A stretch of 64,000 nt of DNA from an uncultured Mycoplasmatota bacterium (GTDB lineage Bacteria; Bacillota_I; Bacilli_A; RF39; UBA660), in the NCBI GenBank assembly GCA_900552335.1, contig URZL01000004.1:31184-95183 (forward strand), read 5' to 3'. The stretch's first letter is position 1. Each line of letters opens with the position of its first letter. Below are positions 45,000 to 55,436 of the stretch, one piece after another. Both the position numbers and the translations under genes were made by a program. The notes under the pieces were generated by a model. That model was not told the origin of the DNA and made no database searches. It worked only from the letters and a program-made list of their open reading frames with translations.

Positions 45000-45837
45000 T
45001 TATTTTAAATCTAAAGTATTTTTAGAGCATCCCTTAATGCAATTACAGCAAAGTATACATTCAGTACCATTTTTTCTTTTTCTTGAATCATCTAGCATAT
45101 CTACATTCATTGGACAACTTCTTATACATTATGACAATTAATACATTTACTATAATCACACTTAACTCTTAAATATGAAAAGTAACTAGACGGCTTTAGA
45201 AAAACAGTTACAGGACATATATATTTACAAAATGCTCTATTATCTTTAAATCTAAATGCCAGTAATACTCCTAAAGCATAATATACTATGTTTCCAATTA
45301 TAAAAGAAAAAAACATTATGTTTTCTAAATTATCTACTTTAAATATAAATAATGCGGAGACAAATGTTAATAATAACAAGAATACAATATATCTAATCCA
45401 GCCAAGTTTTTTCCTATCATTTTTAGGAATTTTATAAGGCAATAAATCTAAAACCATTCCAGTCCAACAAGCATAACCACACCATCCTCTACCAAAGAAT
45501 AATGGACCGGCAATTTTTGCTACGAAATAATGTATTGTTGCAGCTTCAAATACTCCTAAAAATAAATAGTACCAAAAGCCTTCAATTGCATATTTTCCCT
45601 ACATATAACGTCTAAATACACAAGTATATATGAACCAACTGCCAACTGAACAAAGTTTCTTGCATGTTAAACTTTATGCAACATTAAATGCATTCCAGTT
45701 GATATACAAATTCCTATATAATTAAAATTTAACAAATAAAATAAATTTTTTGTAGAAACAAATAATAATATTGCAACAGTTTCAAATATTAACATTGTTA
45801 TTAACATAACTTTGTTTTCTTTAATCCATTTAATCAT
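45000..45837 (-). pseudogene. 4Fe-4S membrane protein (NapH/YccM-like), with several stops
   Basis: Reading from the ATG at 45835-45837: a membrane segment, stops near 45670 and 45600, then FFGRGWCGYACWTGMVLDLLP, membrane helices, CKYICP, KCDYSKCINCHN, and CILCCNCIKGC at the end. This is the order of polyferredoxin-type membrane proteins. At least three in-frame stops or shifts make it a pseudogene. It lies downstream of the P-type ATPase on the same strand. Confidence 0.8.
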
Positions 45838-45878
45838 AATTTCTTATTCCTAACGTCTTAAAATAAACATTATATAAT

Positions 45879-48428
45879 TTAATCTTTAAACAATTTTGCT
45901 AACAAAGGTTTAATTAATTCGTAAATAAATATTGCTATAAAGTTTATTAAAAATACTACTAATATTAAACTAATATCTATTGATGTTATACTTATTAATT
46001 TTCCAATTGGTGTAATGAATACTATGAGTTCTATTAAAAATATCAATAATAATCCATAATTCATTGCTTTATTGGAAAATAATCCTTGTTTAACAATCGA
46101 TTGTTTTAAATTTCTACAAGATATAGAATAAACTATTTCTTGAACCACCATTGAAAGAAGTGCTAAAGACATAGCTGTTTCTTGCCCATACATTTTTAAA
46201 CTAATGAAGTAAGTAAAAACTACAAATATAGTTTCAATTATAGCCGAAGATACGATGCAAGATTTTATAAATGGTGTAAATAATGGTTTATTGATTCCTC
46301 TCGGTTTTTTATTCATTATGCCATCTTCACTCTTTTCAAAAGATAGGCATATACTAGGAATAGAATCAGTTACCAAATCAATAAATAAAATATAAATTGG
46401 TAATAGAATTGTCGTTTTAGAAAGTAGCCCTATTATAATAGTAAATATTTCAGCGAAATTACTTGATAATGAAAACACTATATTATTTCTAATATTATTA
46501 TATATTCTTCTCCCTTCTTCAACAGCGACAACTATTGTTGAAAAAGAATCATCCATTAATACTATGTCAGAAGCTGACTTTGTAACATCAGTACCAGTAA
46601 TACCCATTCCAACGCCTACATGAGCATCTTTAATAGCAGGAGCATCATTTACTCCATCTCCGGTCATTGCTACTATTTTCCCACTATTTTGCAGGGCAAA
46701 AACAATTCTCTCTTTATGGGAAGGATTTACTCTTGCATACACAGAGTATTGTTTGACGATATTTTTTAGTTCTTTATCATTATATTTATCAAGTTCACTT
46801 CCTAGTATTGCTTCATCATCATTACTTATAATTCCAACATTTTTGGCAATAGCTGTTGCTGTGTCTATAGAGTCCCCTGTAATCATTATTGGTCTAATAC
46901 CAGCATTTTTACATAAATAAACACTTTTCTTAACACTTTCTCTAGGCGGATCTATCATTCCTAGAATACCAGCAAACGATAAATTACTCTCTTCTTTTTC
47001 TAATTCTTTAATATCTTTGGGGATATAATCCAATTTTTTATACGCAAATACTAAAGTTCTTAAAGCATTTTTAGAAAGATTTTTAACCTTATCTAAAATT
47101 TCTTTTTGTTCATTCTTAGTTAAATTTACCTTCTCAATTAAGGAATCCATACTACCTTTGCATAAAATATATACATCATTATCAATTCTATTTAAAGTAG
47201 TAAACATCTTTCTATCACTATCAAACGGTATATCTAATATTCTCTTACATTTTTTTCTCAACTTAAGAGAATCAATTTTTTTATTATATAGATAATCATA
47301 TAAACAAGTTTCTGTAGGATCACCTACATATTTATCTTCATAAATAAGGCCATCATTACAAAGAGCACATATATAATTAAGCATATTTTCATCTATTACA
47401 TATTCCTCTTTAACAGTCATTTTATTTTGCGTTATAGTGCCTGTTTTATCAGAACAAATAATATCTATTGCTCCAAGCGTTTCTACAGCTTGCATTTGTT
47501 TTACTATTGTTTTCTTTTTTGCTAAATTAGATATTCCAACAGATAATGTTATTGTAATTACAGTTGGTAATCCTTCTGGAATAGCAGCCACTGCTAGTGA
47601 TGAACATAGCATTATAATTTCAAGTATTGTGTATTTATTAATTAAAGCTAAAATAAATATAAAAATTAAAATAATAAATACTATAAATGTAATTTTTTTA
47701 GAAAGTTCTTTTATCTTTAATTGTAATGGTGTTTCTATTCTATCGATTTCATTTAGTGATAATGCAATCTTACCTATCTCAGTATTTTTCCCTGTACTTA
47801 TAACTATACCAGTACATTTTCCATTAGTAATGCTTGTTCCTAAAAAAAGCATGTTTTTTTGTTCTTGAAGAATTAAGTTTTCTTTTAAAACATTGGCACT
47901 TTTTTGAACTGGAACACTTTCGCCAGTTAGTGTTGATTCATCTACTTTTAGACTCTCACATGAAAGTATTCTAATATCAGCAGGAACAGTTTCTCCAGAT
48001 TCTAAATATATTATATCTCCTGGAACTAATTCTTTGGTGTTTATTACTATTATTTTGTCACTTCTTTTAACTTTACAAGTACTAGTTTCATATTTTTTTA
48101 AATCTCTTAATATTAAAGCAGCTTTTTCTTCTTGTATAAATCCAACAATAGCATTTATAAAAACTACAAAAAGAATTACTATAGTATCAGTATATTCATG
48201 AGAATAAAAATATCCATAAAAATATAAAAGCAACGCAACTACTAACAATATGATAATCATGGTATCATTAAATTGTTTTAAAAACCTCAAAATCCAAGGG
48301 GTTTTCTTTTTATTTAGAATGATATTTTGTCCATAATCATTTAATCTTCTATCCGTTTCTTTACTATCTAATCCATCAATATTACTATTTAAAATTTTAA
48401 ATATCTCTTCTTCATTTTTAGAATACAA
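45879..48428 (-). CDS. P-type cation-transporting ATPase (P2A, Ca2+-like)
   Basis: 849 residues, ten membrane helices expected. STLTGESVPVQ is the actuator loop, AAIPEGLPTV the metal-site helix M4 typical of Ca2+ pumps, CSDKTGTITQNKM the phosphorylation site, and MTGDGVNDAPA the hinge motif. Probable Ca2+ (or Mn2+) efflux. The start is a TTG at 48426-48428 behind AAGGAGAG. Confidence 0.93.
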   Translation of the reverse strand: MYSKNEEEIFKILNSNIDGLDSKETDRRLNDYGQNIILNKKKTPWILRFLKQFNDTMIIILLVVALLLYFYGYFYSHEYTDTIVILFVVFINAIVGFIQEEKAALILRDLKKYETSTCKVKRSDKIIVINTKELVPGDIIYLESGETVPADIRILSCESLKVDESTLTGESVPVQKSANVLKENLILQEQKNMLFLGTSITNGKCTGIVISTGKNTEIGKIALSLNEIDRIETPLQLKIKELSKKITFIVFIILIFIFILALINKYTILEIIMLCSSLAVAAIPEGLPTVITITLSVGISNLAKKKTIVKQMQAVETLGAIDIICSDKTGTITQNKMTVKEEYVIDENMLNYICALCNDGLIYEDKYVGDPTETCLYDYLYNKKIDSLKLRKKCKRILDIPFDSDRKMFTTLNRIDNDVYILCKGSMDSLIEKVNLTKNEQKEILDKVKNLSKNALRTLVFAYKKLDYIPKDIKELEKEESNLSFAGILGMIDPPRESVKKSVYLCKNAGIRPIMITGDSIDTATAIAKNVGIISNDDEAILGSELDKYNDKELKNIVKQYSVYARVNPSHKERIVFALQNSGKIVAMTGDGVNDAPAIKDAHVGVGMGITGTDVTKSASDIVLMDDSFSTIVVAVEEGRRIYNNIRNNIVFSLSSNFAEIFTIIIGLLSKTTILLPIYILFIDLVTDSIPSICLSFEKSEDGIMNKKPRGINKPLFTPFIKSCIVSSAIIETIFVVFTYFISLKMYGQETAMSLALLSMVVQEIVYSISCRNLKQSIVKQGLFSNKAMNYGLLLIFLIELIVFITPIGKLISITSIDISLILVVFLINFIAIFIYELIKPLLAKLFKD

Positions 48429-48692
48429 TTTTATCTCTCCTTTTTACCTATATTTTAAATTTCAAATGCATATTCTATGCCATAAATACTCCACCAGCCT
48501 AGTCAAATAAAGAAAACAATATAAGCATATAATCTTTGTTTTGCATCTTCAAAAGAATTTGTATATTCAATCTTTACTTTTTTTCCAAGTTCTTGCTAAT
48601 CAGAAAGCCGGTTTTACAATTCTAGCATATCATTTTTAATTTCTTCATTAATAATGATACCTCTATTTCAATAAATTTCTATTTATCTATTT
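48429..48692. other. Intergenic region with a possible gene fragment
   Basis: No intact gene. On the minus strand a frame reads KVKIEYTNSFEDAKQRLYAY before a stop, which loosely resembles the C-terminal part of IS3-family transposases; the match is too short to be sure. Confidence 0.3.
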
Positions 48693-49688
48693 TTAGTTTT
48701 TATTTATCCACTCAACGGTATCTTTTATTGTATCTGTTATACTTCTCGTTTTAAAATCTAAATCTTTCTTAGCTTTTTCATTACTAAAATTTGCATTAGA
48801 TGATAAAGTATATAATGAATACTTTGTAAAAAGTGGAGTCTGTTTTTTTAAATTGTAATACATTTCAAATAAAGGAGCTATTAACTTTGCAAAACTTATT
48901 GGTAATACTATTTTAATTTTTTTTCTTCCTTGCACATGGCAAACTAAATCACATAATTCTTTAATTGTTATATATCTGTTAGACAAGATATAACATTCCC
49001 CTTTTCCACCATTTTTACATGCGCTAATAACACCATCTGCTACATCTCTAACATCAACAAAATCATAGCCACCTTTTACGCAAGCAAACAATTTACCGTT
49101 TGCTATTTCTTTGATTAATTGAGTTAGGTGACTATTTCCAAAATCTTTTGGGCCTATAATTCCAGATGGATGAATAATACAAGCGTCTAAATTTTTACTT
49201 TTAACAGCATCTATTACATACTTTGCAGCTTCTGCCTTTGTTTTTGCATATAATCCATAAACATGATCAGGATTAAAATTAGTTATCTCTGTTATTAAGC
49301 CATTATTAGGTTTTTCTGGAATTGCATGAACACTACTAATATAGATAAGTTTTGCTTTTAATTTTAAAACTTTATCTACTATATTTTTAGTACCATTTAC
49401 ATTAACATTATAAATAAGTGGATTATATTTTGATTTTATATATACAACTGCAGCACAATGAATTACAAATACCTCTTTTCCATCAGTATTTTCAAAAACA
49501 GGGGATAAAGATTCTTTATTGGTTACATCACCATAGTATATTTTACATTTCAAATTTTCTAGTGATTTTGTTGAATCACCATTTAACACAAAAGCTCTAA
49601 TTTCATTATCAGAATCCAGTTCTAATTTTCTTATAATGTTATTACCCAAAAAACCATTTGCCCCTGTTATTATATAAATTCTTTTCAC
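48693..49688 (-). CDS. NAD-dependent epimerase/dehydratase (extended SDR)
   Basis: ITGANGFLGNN is the nucleotide-binding loop, HCAAVVY follows, ISSVHAI carries the catalytic Ser region and YGLYAKTKAEA the YxxxK pair; HPSGIIGP and FVDVRDVADG are usual for the family. The best start is the GTG at 49686-49688 after AGGTGAT; another GTG lies four codons upstream. Substrate unknown, possibly a sugar nucleotide or a ketone. Confidence 0.88.
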   Translation of the reverse strand: MKRIYIITGANGFLGNNIIRKLELDSDNEIRAFVLNGDSTKSLENLKCKIYYGDVTNKESLSPVFENTDGKEVFVIHCAAVVYIKSKYNPLIYNVNVNGTKNIVDKVLKLKAKLIYISSVHAIPEKPNNGLITEITNFNPDHVYGLYAKTKAEAAKYVIDAVKSKNLDACIIHPSGIIGPKDFGNSHLTQLIKEIANGKLFACVKGGYDFVDVRDVADGVISACKNGGKGECYILSNRYITIKELCDLVCHVQGRKKIKIVLPISFAKLIAPLFEMYYNLKKQTPLFTKYSLYTLSSNANFSNEKAKKDLDFKTRSITDTIKDTVEWINKN

Positions 49689-49700
49689 GATATTTATCAC

Positions 49701-50155
49701 CTACCACTTCACTTGAAAAAATAAATTAAAAATATCTCTTCCTTATAATTGTACCACAAAATCAAGAAAATAATGAATAAGCTATTTAAACAAAAATAAA
49801 TTAATTTTTATATAAGAAATAATTAGTTTTACATTTTTTCATACTATCATTGAAAGTTGATTAGATTTATTTATATTCTATTGTTTATTCATTGCATAAG
49901 AAAATATTTTTCTATTTTCAATTTATTTGTCTATAAAGATTCATATTTCAAATTTAGAAAATACATCAAAAAGGATTAAATTATTAACAATTTAATCCTT
50001 TTTTTATAATAAAATTGAGTATTTCATCTCTTAAAATTCTGCAATAATATTTAATACATATGTTTTTTTGTTTATGTATGTTTTTTACATCATTTTAAAT
50101 TATTTCAATTCCAAGTTATTGAAAAACTATATTTATATTCACTCTTTTGAAAATT
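49701..50155. other. 455-base intergenic region
   Basis: Very AT-rich. It contains a strong hairpin listed separately; no ORF with a ribosome binding site and no RNA gene is seen. Confidence 0.6.
49969..50007. terminator. Strong terminator-like hairpin in the intergenic region
   Basis: AAAAAGGATTAAATT pairs perfectly with AATTTAATCCTTTTT over 6 bases and is followed by T. No gene ends right here, so it may belong to a small RNA or a lost gene. Confidence 0.75.
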
Positions 50156-50617
50156 TTATTGATGCATTCTATAAGCTCTTACTTTTGACAAATGAAAGCC
50201 ATTCTCAACGACATTTTTATATTTGAATACATCTTCGCGAGTTTCAGGTTTTTCAATGATTTCAAAAAAATTTGCTTGTTCTATAACATTTTCTGGGGTT
50301 TGAGCTAATATTTCAGCAATAGATGGTTTAAAAAAACCATAATATCCATAAGTATGTAAACATATAAAGTCATCTACTTTTTCTAACTGATTTGAGTCTA
50401 TCATATCTCGTTTATCTTCAACAGAATCCCATATATAAGAGTAATTACTTAATTCTTGCAATGTAAACTCTCTTAATAAGTATTTGATTTCATCAATTGT
50501 GACAATTGGTTTGAGCAATTGGTATAGTTCTTTTAATCTTTTATTGCTAATAATTGGTATTTCTAATTTTTCTGGCAAAGCTATCGTTGAACTTGACAAG
50601 CCATATAATTTTTCCAT
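50156..50617 (-). CDS. Uncharacterised protein (153 residues)
   Basis: No signal or membrane segment. Recognisable features are VTIDEIKYLLREFTLQEL, FICLHTYGYYGFFKPSIAEIL, and GFHLSKVRAYRM at the end. I do not know the family. The ATG follows AAGGAGG. Confidence 0.75.
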   Translation of the reverse strand: MEKLYGLSSSTIALPEKLEIPIISNKRLKELYQLLKPIVTIDEIKYLLREFTLQELSNYSYIWDSVEDKRDMIDSNQLEKVDDFICLHTYGYYGFFKPSIAEILAQTPENVIEQANFFEIIEKPETREDVFKYKNVVENGFHLSKVRAYRMHQ

Positions 50618-50760
50618 GAAAATCCTCCTTACAGCTACTTATTTTACCATTTATTATCTGCTTTAACAATACTAATACACAAGATATTTTATATTAAAAT
50701 TTTCAATGTACATCAAAAATCAATGCTATATTTTATGGTTAAGTATAAAAATCAAACTAA

Positions 50761-50844
50761 TATCCAACATTTTTTAAAAGTATGTTGGAATATTTAACTA
50801 TTCTTTGTTGGATATCTTTACAAAAGTTGTTTTTCTTTTATAAT
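50761..50844 (+). promoter_or_regulatory. Promoter and operators of the TetR gene
   Basis: TTTACA (50817-50822), 16-base spacer, TATAAT (50839-50844). Just upstream, TATCCAACA (50761-50769) is an exact inverted repeat of TGTTGGATA (50806-50814), with a third half-site TGTTGGA at 50783-50789. Confidence 0.65.
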
Positions 50845-50863
50845 AATATTAGGTGAAAATATA

Positions 50864-51421
50864 ATGAAGAAACAAGATTTAAGAATTATGAAAACGAAAA
50901 AAGCATTATACCAATCTTTAATACAACTCATGAAAGAAAAAACTTTCGAAGAAATTAGAGTATCTGATATATGTGAATTAGCGCTTATTAATCGTTCTAC
51001 TTTTTATGCTCATTTTGATGATAAATATGAATTGTTATATGACTATATTAAAAACTTAAAAAATGACTTAAAAACGGAATTATCTAAAAATAAAGAAATT
51101 TCTAATACAAAAGAATATTATATTGAAATGATTAAAATCTTATTAAATCATGTAGAAGATAAAAAAGAAATATATCGCTCCATTATGCTTCATAATCAAA
51201 ATAGTATTATGGCTGACATTATTTATAATGCTTTAAATGAAGATGCTTTAGGCCATATACAAGATAGCAAAACCAATAATATTGGAATTCCAAGTGAAAT
51301 TATATTTAAATTTTATTTAGGAGCAGTTGCTTGTATTGGAATTGAATGGTTAAAAAATGATCATTATTCTAAGCAAGATGTAATTCATTATCTAGATACC
51401 TTAATACCAAATCAATTTTAA
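50864..51421 (+). CDS. TetR/AcrR family regulator
   Basis: 185 residues. Residues 5-55 form the helix-turn-helix domain (EEIRVSDICELALINRSTFYAHFDDKYELL in two pieces: recognition helix with RSTFYAHF). The rest is a ligand-binding helical domain, with the C-terminal region similar to the DhaS/YxbF type. The half-sites upstream suggest autoregulation and possibly control of the divergent gene. Confidence 0.9.
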   Translation: MKKQDLRIMKTKKALYQSLIQLMKEKTFEEIRVSDICELALINRSTFYAHFDDKYELLYDYIKNLKNDLKTELSKNKEISNTKEYYIEMIKILLNHVEDKKEIYRSIMLHNQNSIMADIIYNALNEDALGHIQDSKTNNIGIPSEIIFKFYLGAVACIGIEWLKNDHYSKQDVIHYLDTLIPNQF

Positions 51422-51450
51422 AAAAGAAATCGTTTTTGATTTCTTTTTTT
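51421..51450 (+). terminator. Terminator of the TetR gene
   Basis: AAAAAGAAATC pairs with GATTTCTTTTT over 6 bases, followed by T. Confidence 0.85.
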
Positions 51451-51454
51451 ATAT

Positions 51455-51780
51455 TTACGAAATAATAGATTTTGGAATTGTGATTACTGGGCGAATGCCA
51501 CCAAAGGTATAACTGGCAACATTGTAGCTCAAGTATCCACCCCTAGTCATGTGCCAAACCTATAATTTGGTCATTATCTTTTATAAAAGAAACTTTTTTT
51601 CAATTCTATGTGATCTGAATTTTTAAAATATTCTTCTTCATCTTTTAAAAACATTTCGATAAAATATTTTCTAAAATCTGAATCAAGTAAAAATTCTCTT
51701 TTGACTTGTTATACATTATATTATTATCAAAACTAATCATGGATAAAGTTTCCAATTTTTGTTTCATATATCACTTATAA
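51455..51780 (-). pseudogene. Two degraded gene fragments
   Basis: Minus strand, 51455-51560: the ending SYTFGGIRPVITIPKSIIS of a surface-type protein. About 51580-51720: FLLDSDFRKYFIEMFLKDEE in a different frame, followed by two stops. Neither has a start. They are likely remains of lost accessory genes. Confidence 0.5.
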
Positions 51781-51805
51781 GAAAAGAAGTTTCTTTGAAA
51801 CTTCT
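51780..51805 (-). terminator. Terminator of rpoBC
   Basis: AGAAGTTTC pairs with GAAACTTCT over 3 bases, overlapping the rpoC stop codon and followed by TTTCTT. Confidence 0.75.
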
Positions 51806-54800
51806 AATCCATTAATTCTTCTTCTAATACATCAAGTGGTTCTAAAGTAGAATCAACATTCTCTAATGTATAATTACACTTTTTATACTTTCTAGCACCA
51901 GTACCTGCTGGAATTAATTTACCAATAATAACATTTTCTTTTAAACCATTTAAATGGTCTACTTTACCATGAATAGCGGCATCTGTTAAAATTCTAGTTG
52001 TTTCTTGGAAAGATGCTGCTGATAAGAATGAATCTGTTTCTAGAGAAGCTTTTGTAATACCTAACATAACAGGACGACCTGTTGCTGGGCTTTTACCATT
52101 TAAGATAAGTTCTTTATTTTCTTCTCTAAATTGATTGATATTTACCATAGTACCTGGTAAGAAATAAGAATCACCTGAATTAACGATTTTAATTTTAGAA
52201 ATCATACGTTTTGCTATAATTTCAACGTGTTTATCGGAAATATCAACACCTTGTGAACGGTAAACTTTTTGAATTTCAGATAAAATATATTGTTGAACAG
52301 TAATTGGATCTGTTACAACCAATAATTCTTTTGGACTAATTGCACCATGTGTTAATCTTTGACCAGATACAACTTGGTCTCCAATATTAACGGCTAATTT
52401 TGCTCCATAATTACTTGTATGTTCTTTTGTTTCTACATCATTTTTAACAGAAATAATAAATTTACCATTTTGTTCTTCAATGTTAGAAACTGTACCATTT
52501 ATTTCTGAAATAGTAGCTTTACCTTTTGGATTACGAGCTTCAAATAACTCTTGTACACGAGGAAGACCTTGCGTAATATCATCACCAGCTACACCACCAG
52601 AGTTGATTGTTCTCATGGTTAATTGGGTTCCTGGTTCACCAATTGATTGAGCTGCCATAGTACCAACTGCTTCACCAATTTCTACAATTTGACCAGTTGC
52701 TAGGTTACGACCATAACAATGTCTACAAATACTTCCTTTTGCTTTACAAGTTAAAACAGTACGAATAGAAACTTTTGTAATACCTGCAGCAATAATTTTA
52801 TCTGCTAATACATCTGTAATATAAGTATTACGATCTACAATTACTTCTTTTGTTGTAGGATCAATTACCTTTTTATTTGTATAACGTCCAACAATTCTAT
52901 CTCTTAAGGATTCAATCACAGTACCATCTGTATTTAAGAATGCTTCTACTACAACGCCTTCATCCGTACCACAATCATCCTCTTTGATAATAATATCATG
53001 AGACACATCAATAAGTCTTCTTGTTAAGTAACCTGCATCAGCTGTTTTAAGAGCGGTATCAACGAAACCTTTACGAATACCATGAGTTGCTAAGAAGAAT
53101 TCTGACACTCTAGCACCTTCTATGAAAGAAGATGTAATTGGAATTTCAACAGCTTCACCATTTGGTTTTGCCATAAGTCCACGCATACCAGCCATTTGGT
53201 TGTAGTTACTCATATTACCACGAGCACCTGAATCAATCATAATTGAAATAGGATTTTCTTTATTGTTATTAATAATTTCAGATAATTCATCAGCAATTGT
53301 ATTTTTAGCACCATTCCATGTAGCAATTACTTTTTCGTAACGCTCTTGTTCATTAATTAAACCACGTTTAAACAATTTATTAATTTGAGCAACTTTATCA
53401 TTTGCTTCACTTAAAATTTCTTCTTTATGACTAGATGGAATAATATCCCCAATACCAATTGAAATACCAGATAAAGTAGATTCTTTAAAACCTAAATCTT
53501 TCATCTTATCTAGCATAATAGAAGTTTCAGTAGTTTGATATCTTTTATAAATTTGAGCAATTAATTTAGTTAAAGTCTTTTTACCAAATGGTTTTACTAA
53601 TGGCATTTCACTAATTGCTTTTTTAATATCTGTACCTTTTTCTAAGAAGAATTTAGATGGTGTAATTCCTTCAATATTTTCTTTTTCACCTTCATTAATA
53701 TATTGGAAAGTGTCAGGGAAAATTTCGTTGAATTTTAATTTACCTACTGTTGTTACTAAGTATTTACCATTTTGTTCTTCTGTAAATAATTTATGTTTAA
53801 ATCCACTTACAGGGATAGCAATTCTTGTATGTTGAGAAATTTCTCTTCTCTCAAATGCCATCATTGCTTCATCTGGATTTTTAAATACTCTACCTTCTCC
53901 AACTTCACCAGCCTTTTCAATTGTGATGTAATAGTTACCTAAAATCATATCTTGTCCTGGTGTAACGATTGGATTACCATCGGAAGGTTTTAAGATGTTA
54001 TTTGCGCCTAACATTAATATTCTAGCTTCTGCTTGTGCTTCTTCACTAATTGGAACGTGAACAGCCATTTGATCTCCATCGAAATCGGCATTAAATGCAG
54101 CACAAACTAGTGGATGTAGACGAATTGCTCTACCTTCAATTAATTTAGGTTCAAATGCTTGAATACCTAATCTATGTAAAGTTGGAGCACGGTTTAATAA
54201 AACTGGATGCTCTTTAATTTTTTCTTCAACAATATCCCAAACTCTTGGATCCTGATTTTCAATCATACGTTTTGCAGCTTTGATATTTGAAGCAATATCT
54301 TTAGATACTAAGCCATTAATAACATATGGTTTGAATAATTCTAGAGCCATTTCCTTTGGAATACCACATTCATACATTTTTAAAGATGGTCCAACAACGA
54401 TAACCGAACGTCCTGAATAATCAACACGTTTACCAAGAAGGTTTTGACGGAAACGTCCTTGTTTACCTTTTAACATGCTAGATAAAGATTTTAAAGGTCT
54501 ATTACCAGCACCCGTTATATTACGTCCTCTTCTACCATTATCAAACAAAGCATCTACTGCTTCTTGTAACATACGTTTTTCATTTTGAATAATGATACTA
54601 GGAGCACCTAGTTCCATTAATTTTTTAAGACGATTGTTACGATTGATAACTCTTCTATATAAATCATTTAAATCAGATGTAGCAAATCTACCGCCATCTA
54701 ATTGAATCATTGGTCTAAGTTCAGGAGGGATAACAGGAATAACATCCATAATCATCCATTCTGGTTTATTACCAGATTCTAAGAAGGCATCTAAAACATC

Positions 54801-55436
54801 TAATCTTTTAATTAAACGAACTCTTTTTTGACTAGTTCCATCTTTAATTTCCTCAATTTCTTTTTTAATTGTTTCTACTTCTTTTTCAAGATCAACTTGT
54901 TGTAATAATTCTTTAATTGCTTCTGCACCCATACCTACTCTAAAAGTATTTCCATATTTTTCATAATAAGCACGGTATTCTTTATCACTAATAATTTGTT
55001 TTTTCTCTAAAGGAGCAGCTCCTGGATCTAGTACAACATAAGATACGAAATATAATACTTCTTCTAGATCACGAGGTGACATATCAAGGACAAGTCCCAT
55101 GCGAGATGGAATTCCTTTAAAAAACCAAATATGAGAAACAGGAGTAGCAAGTTCAATATGTCCCATTCTCTCACGACGAACTTTCGAAGATGTAACTTCT
55201 ACTCCACATCTATCACAAACAATATTTTTATATCTTAATCTTTTATATTTGCCACAAGAACATTCAAAATCTTTTGTAGGACCAAATATTTTTTCACAGA
55301 ATAAGCCATCTCTTTCTGGTTTTAAAGTACGATAGTTGATTGTTTCTGCTTTTTTTACTTCTCCATGTGACCATTCACGGATTCTTTCAGGAGAGGCAAT
55401 GGCTATTCTTAACCCTTCAAAGTTATCAATATTCAT
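51804..55436 (-). CDS. rpoC: RNA polymerase subunit beta'
   Basis: 1210 residues. The zinc site [20 protein letters not shown] near residue 60, [12 protein letters not shown] with the active-site magnesium Asp triad near residue 460, and the second zinc site CRHCYGRN near 905 are all present. The start codon overlaps the rpoB stop by one base (TAATG), giving strict coupling. A terminator follows. Confidence 0.98.
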   Translation of the reverse strand: MNIDNFEGLRIAIASPERIREWSHGEVKKAETINYRTLKPERDGLFCEKIFGPTKDFECSCGKYKRLRYKNIVCDRCGVEVTSSKVRRERMGHIELATPVSHIWFFKGIPSRMGLVLDMSPRDLEEVLYFVSYVVLDPGAAPLEKKQIISDKEYRAYYEKYGNTFRVGMGAEAIKELLQQVDLEKEVETIKKEIEEIKDGTSQKRVRLIKRLDVLDAFLESGNKPEWMIMDVIPVIPPELRPMIQLDGGRFATSDLNDLYRRVINRNNRLKKLMELGAPSIIIQNEKRMLQEAVDALFDNGRRGRNITGAGNRPLKSLSSMLKGKQGRFRQNLLGKRVDYSGRSVIVVGPSLKMYECGIPKEMALELFKPYVINGLVSKDIASNIKAAKRMIENQDPRVWDIVEEKIKEHPVLLNRAPTLHRLGIQAFEPKLIEGRAIRLHPLVCAAFNADFDGDQMAVHVPISEEAQAEARILMLGANNILKPSDGNPIVTPGQDMILGNYYITIEKAGEVGEGRVFKNPDEAMMAFERREISQHTRIAIPVSGFKHKLFTEEQNGKYLVTTVGKLKFNEIFPDTFQYINEGEKENIEGITPSKFFLEKGTDIKKAISEMPLVKPFGKKTLTKLIAQIYKRYQTTETSIMLDKMKDLGFKESTLSGISIGIGDIIPSSHKEEILSEANDKVAQINKLFKRGLINEQERYEKVIATWNGAKNTIADELSEIINNNKENPISIMIDSGARGNMSNYNQMAGMRGLMAKPNGEAVEIPITSSFIEGARVSEFFLATHGIRKGFVDTALKTADAGYLTRRLIDVSHDIIIKEDDCGTDEGVVVEAFLNTDGTVIESLRDRIVGRYTNKKVIDPTTKEVIVDRNTYITDVLADKIIAAGITKVSIRTVLTCKAKGSICRHCYGRNLATGQIVEIGEAVGTMAAQSIGEPGTQLTMRTINSGGVAGDDITQGLPRVQELFEARNPKGKATISEINGTVSNIEEQNGKFIISVKNDVETKEHTSNYGAKLAVNIGDQVVSGQRLTHGAISPKELLVVTDPITVQQYILSEIQKVYRSQGVDISDKHVEIIAKRMISKIKIVNSGDSYFLPGTMVNINQFREENKELILNGKSPATGRPVMLGITKASLETDSFLSAASFQETTRILTDAAIHGKVDHLNGLKENVIIGKLIPAGTGARKYKKCNYTLENVDSTLEPLDVLEEELMD

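Noticed and set aside
47437..47868. Plus-strand frame inside the P-type ATPase
   Set aside because: Antisense shadow of membrane helix codons.
48440..48600. Possible IS3-type transposase fragment
   Set aside because: About 20 residues of loose similarity only; listed only as an intergenic note.
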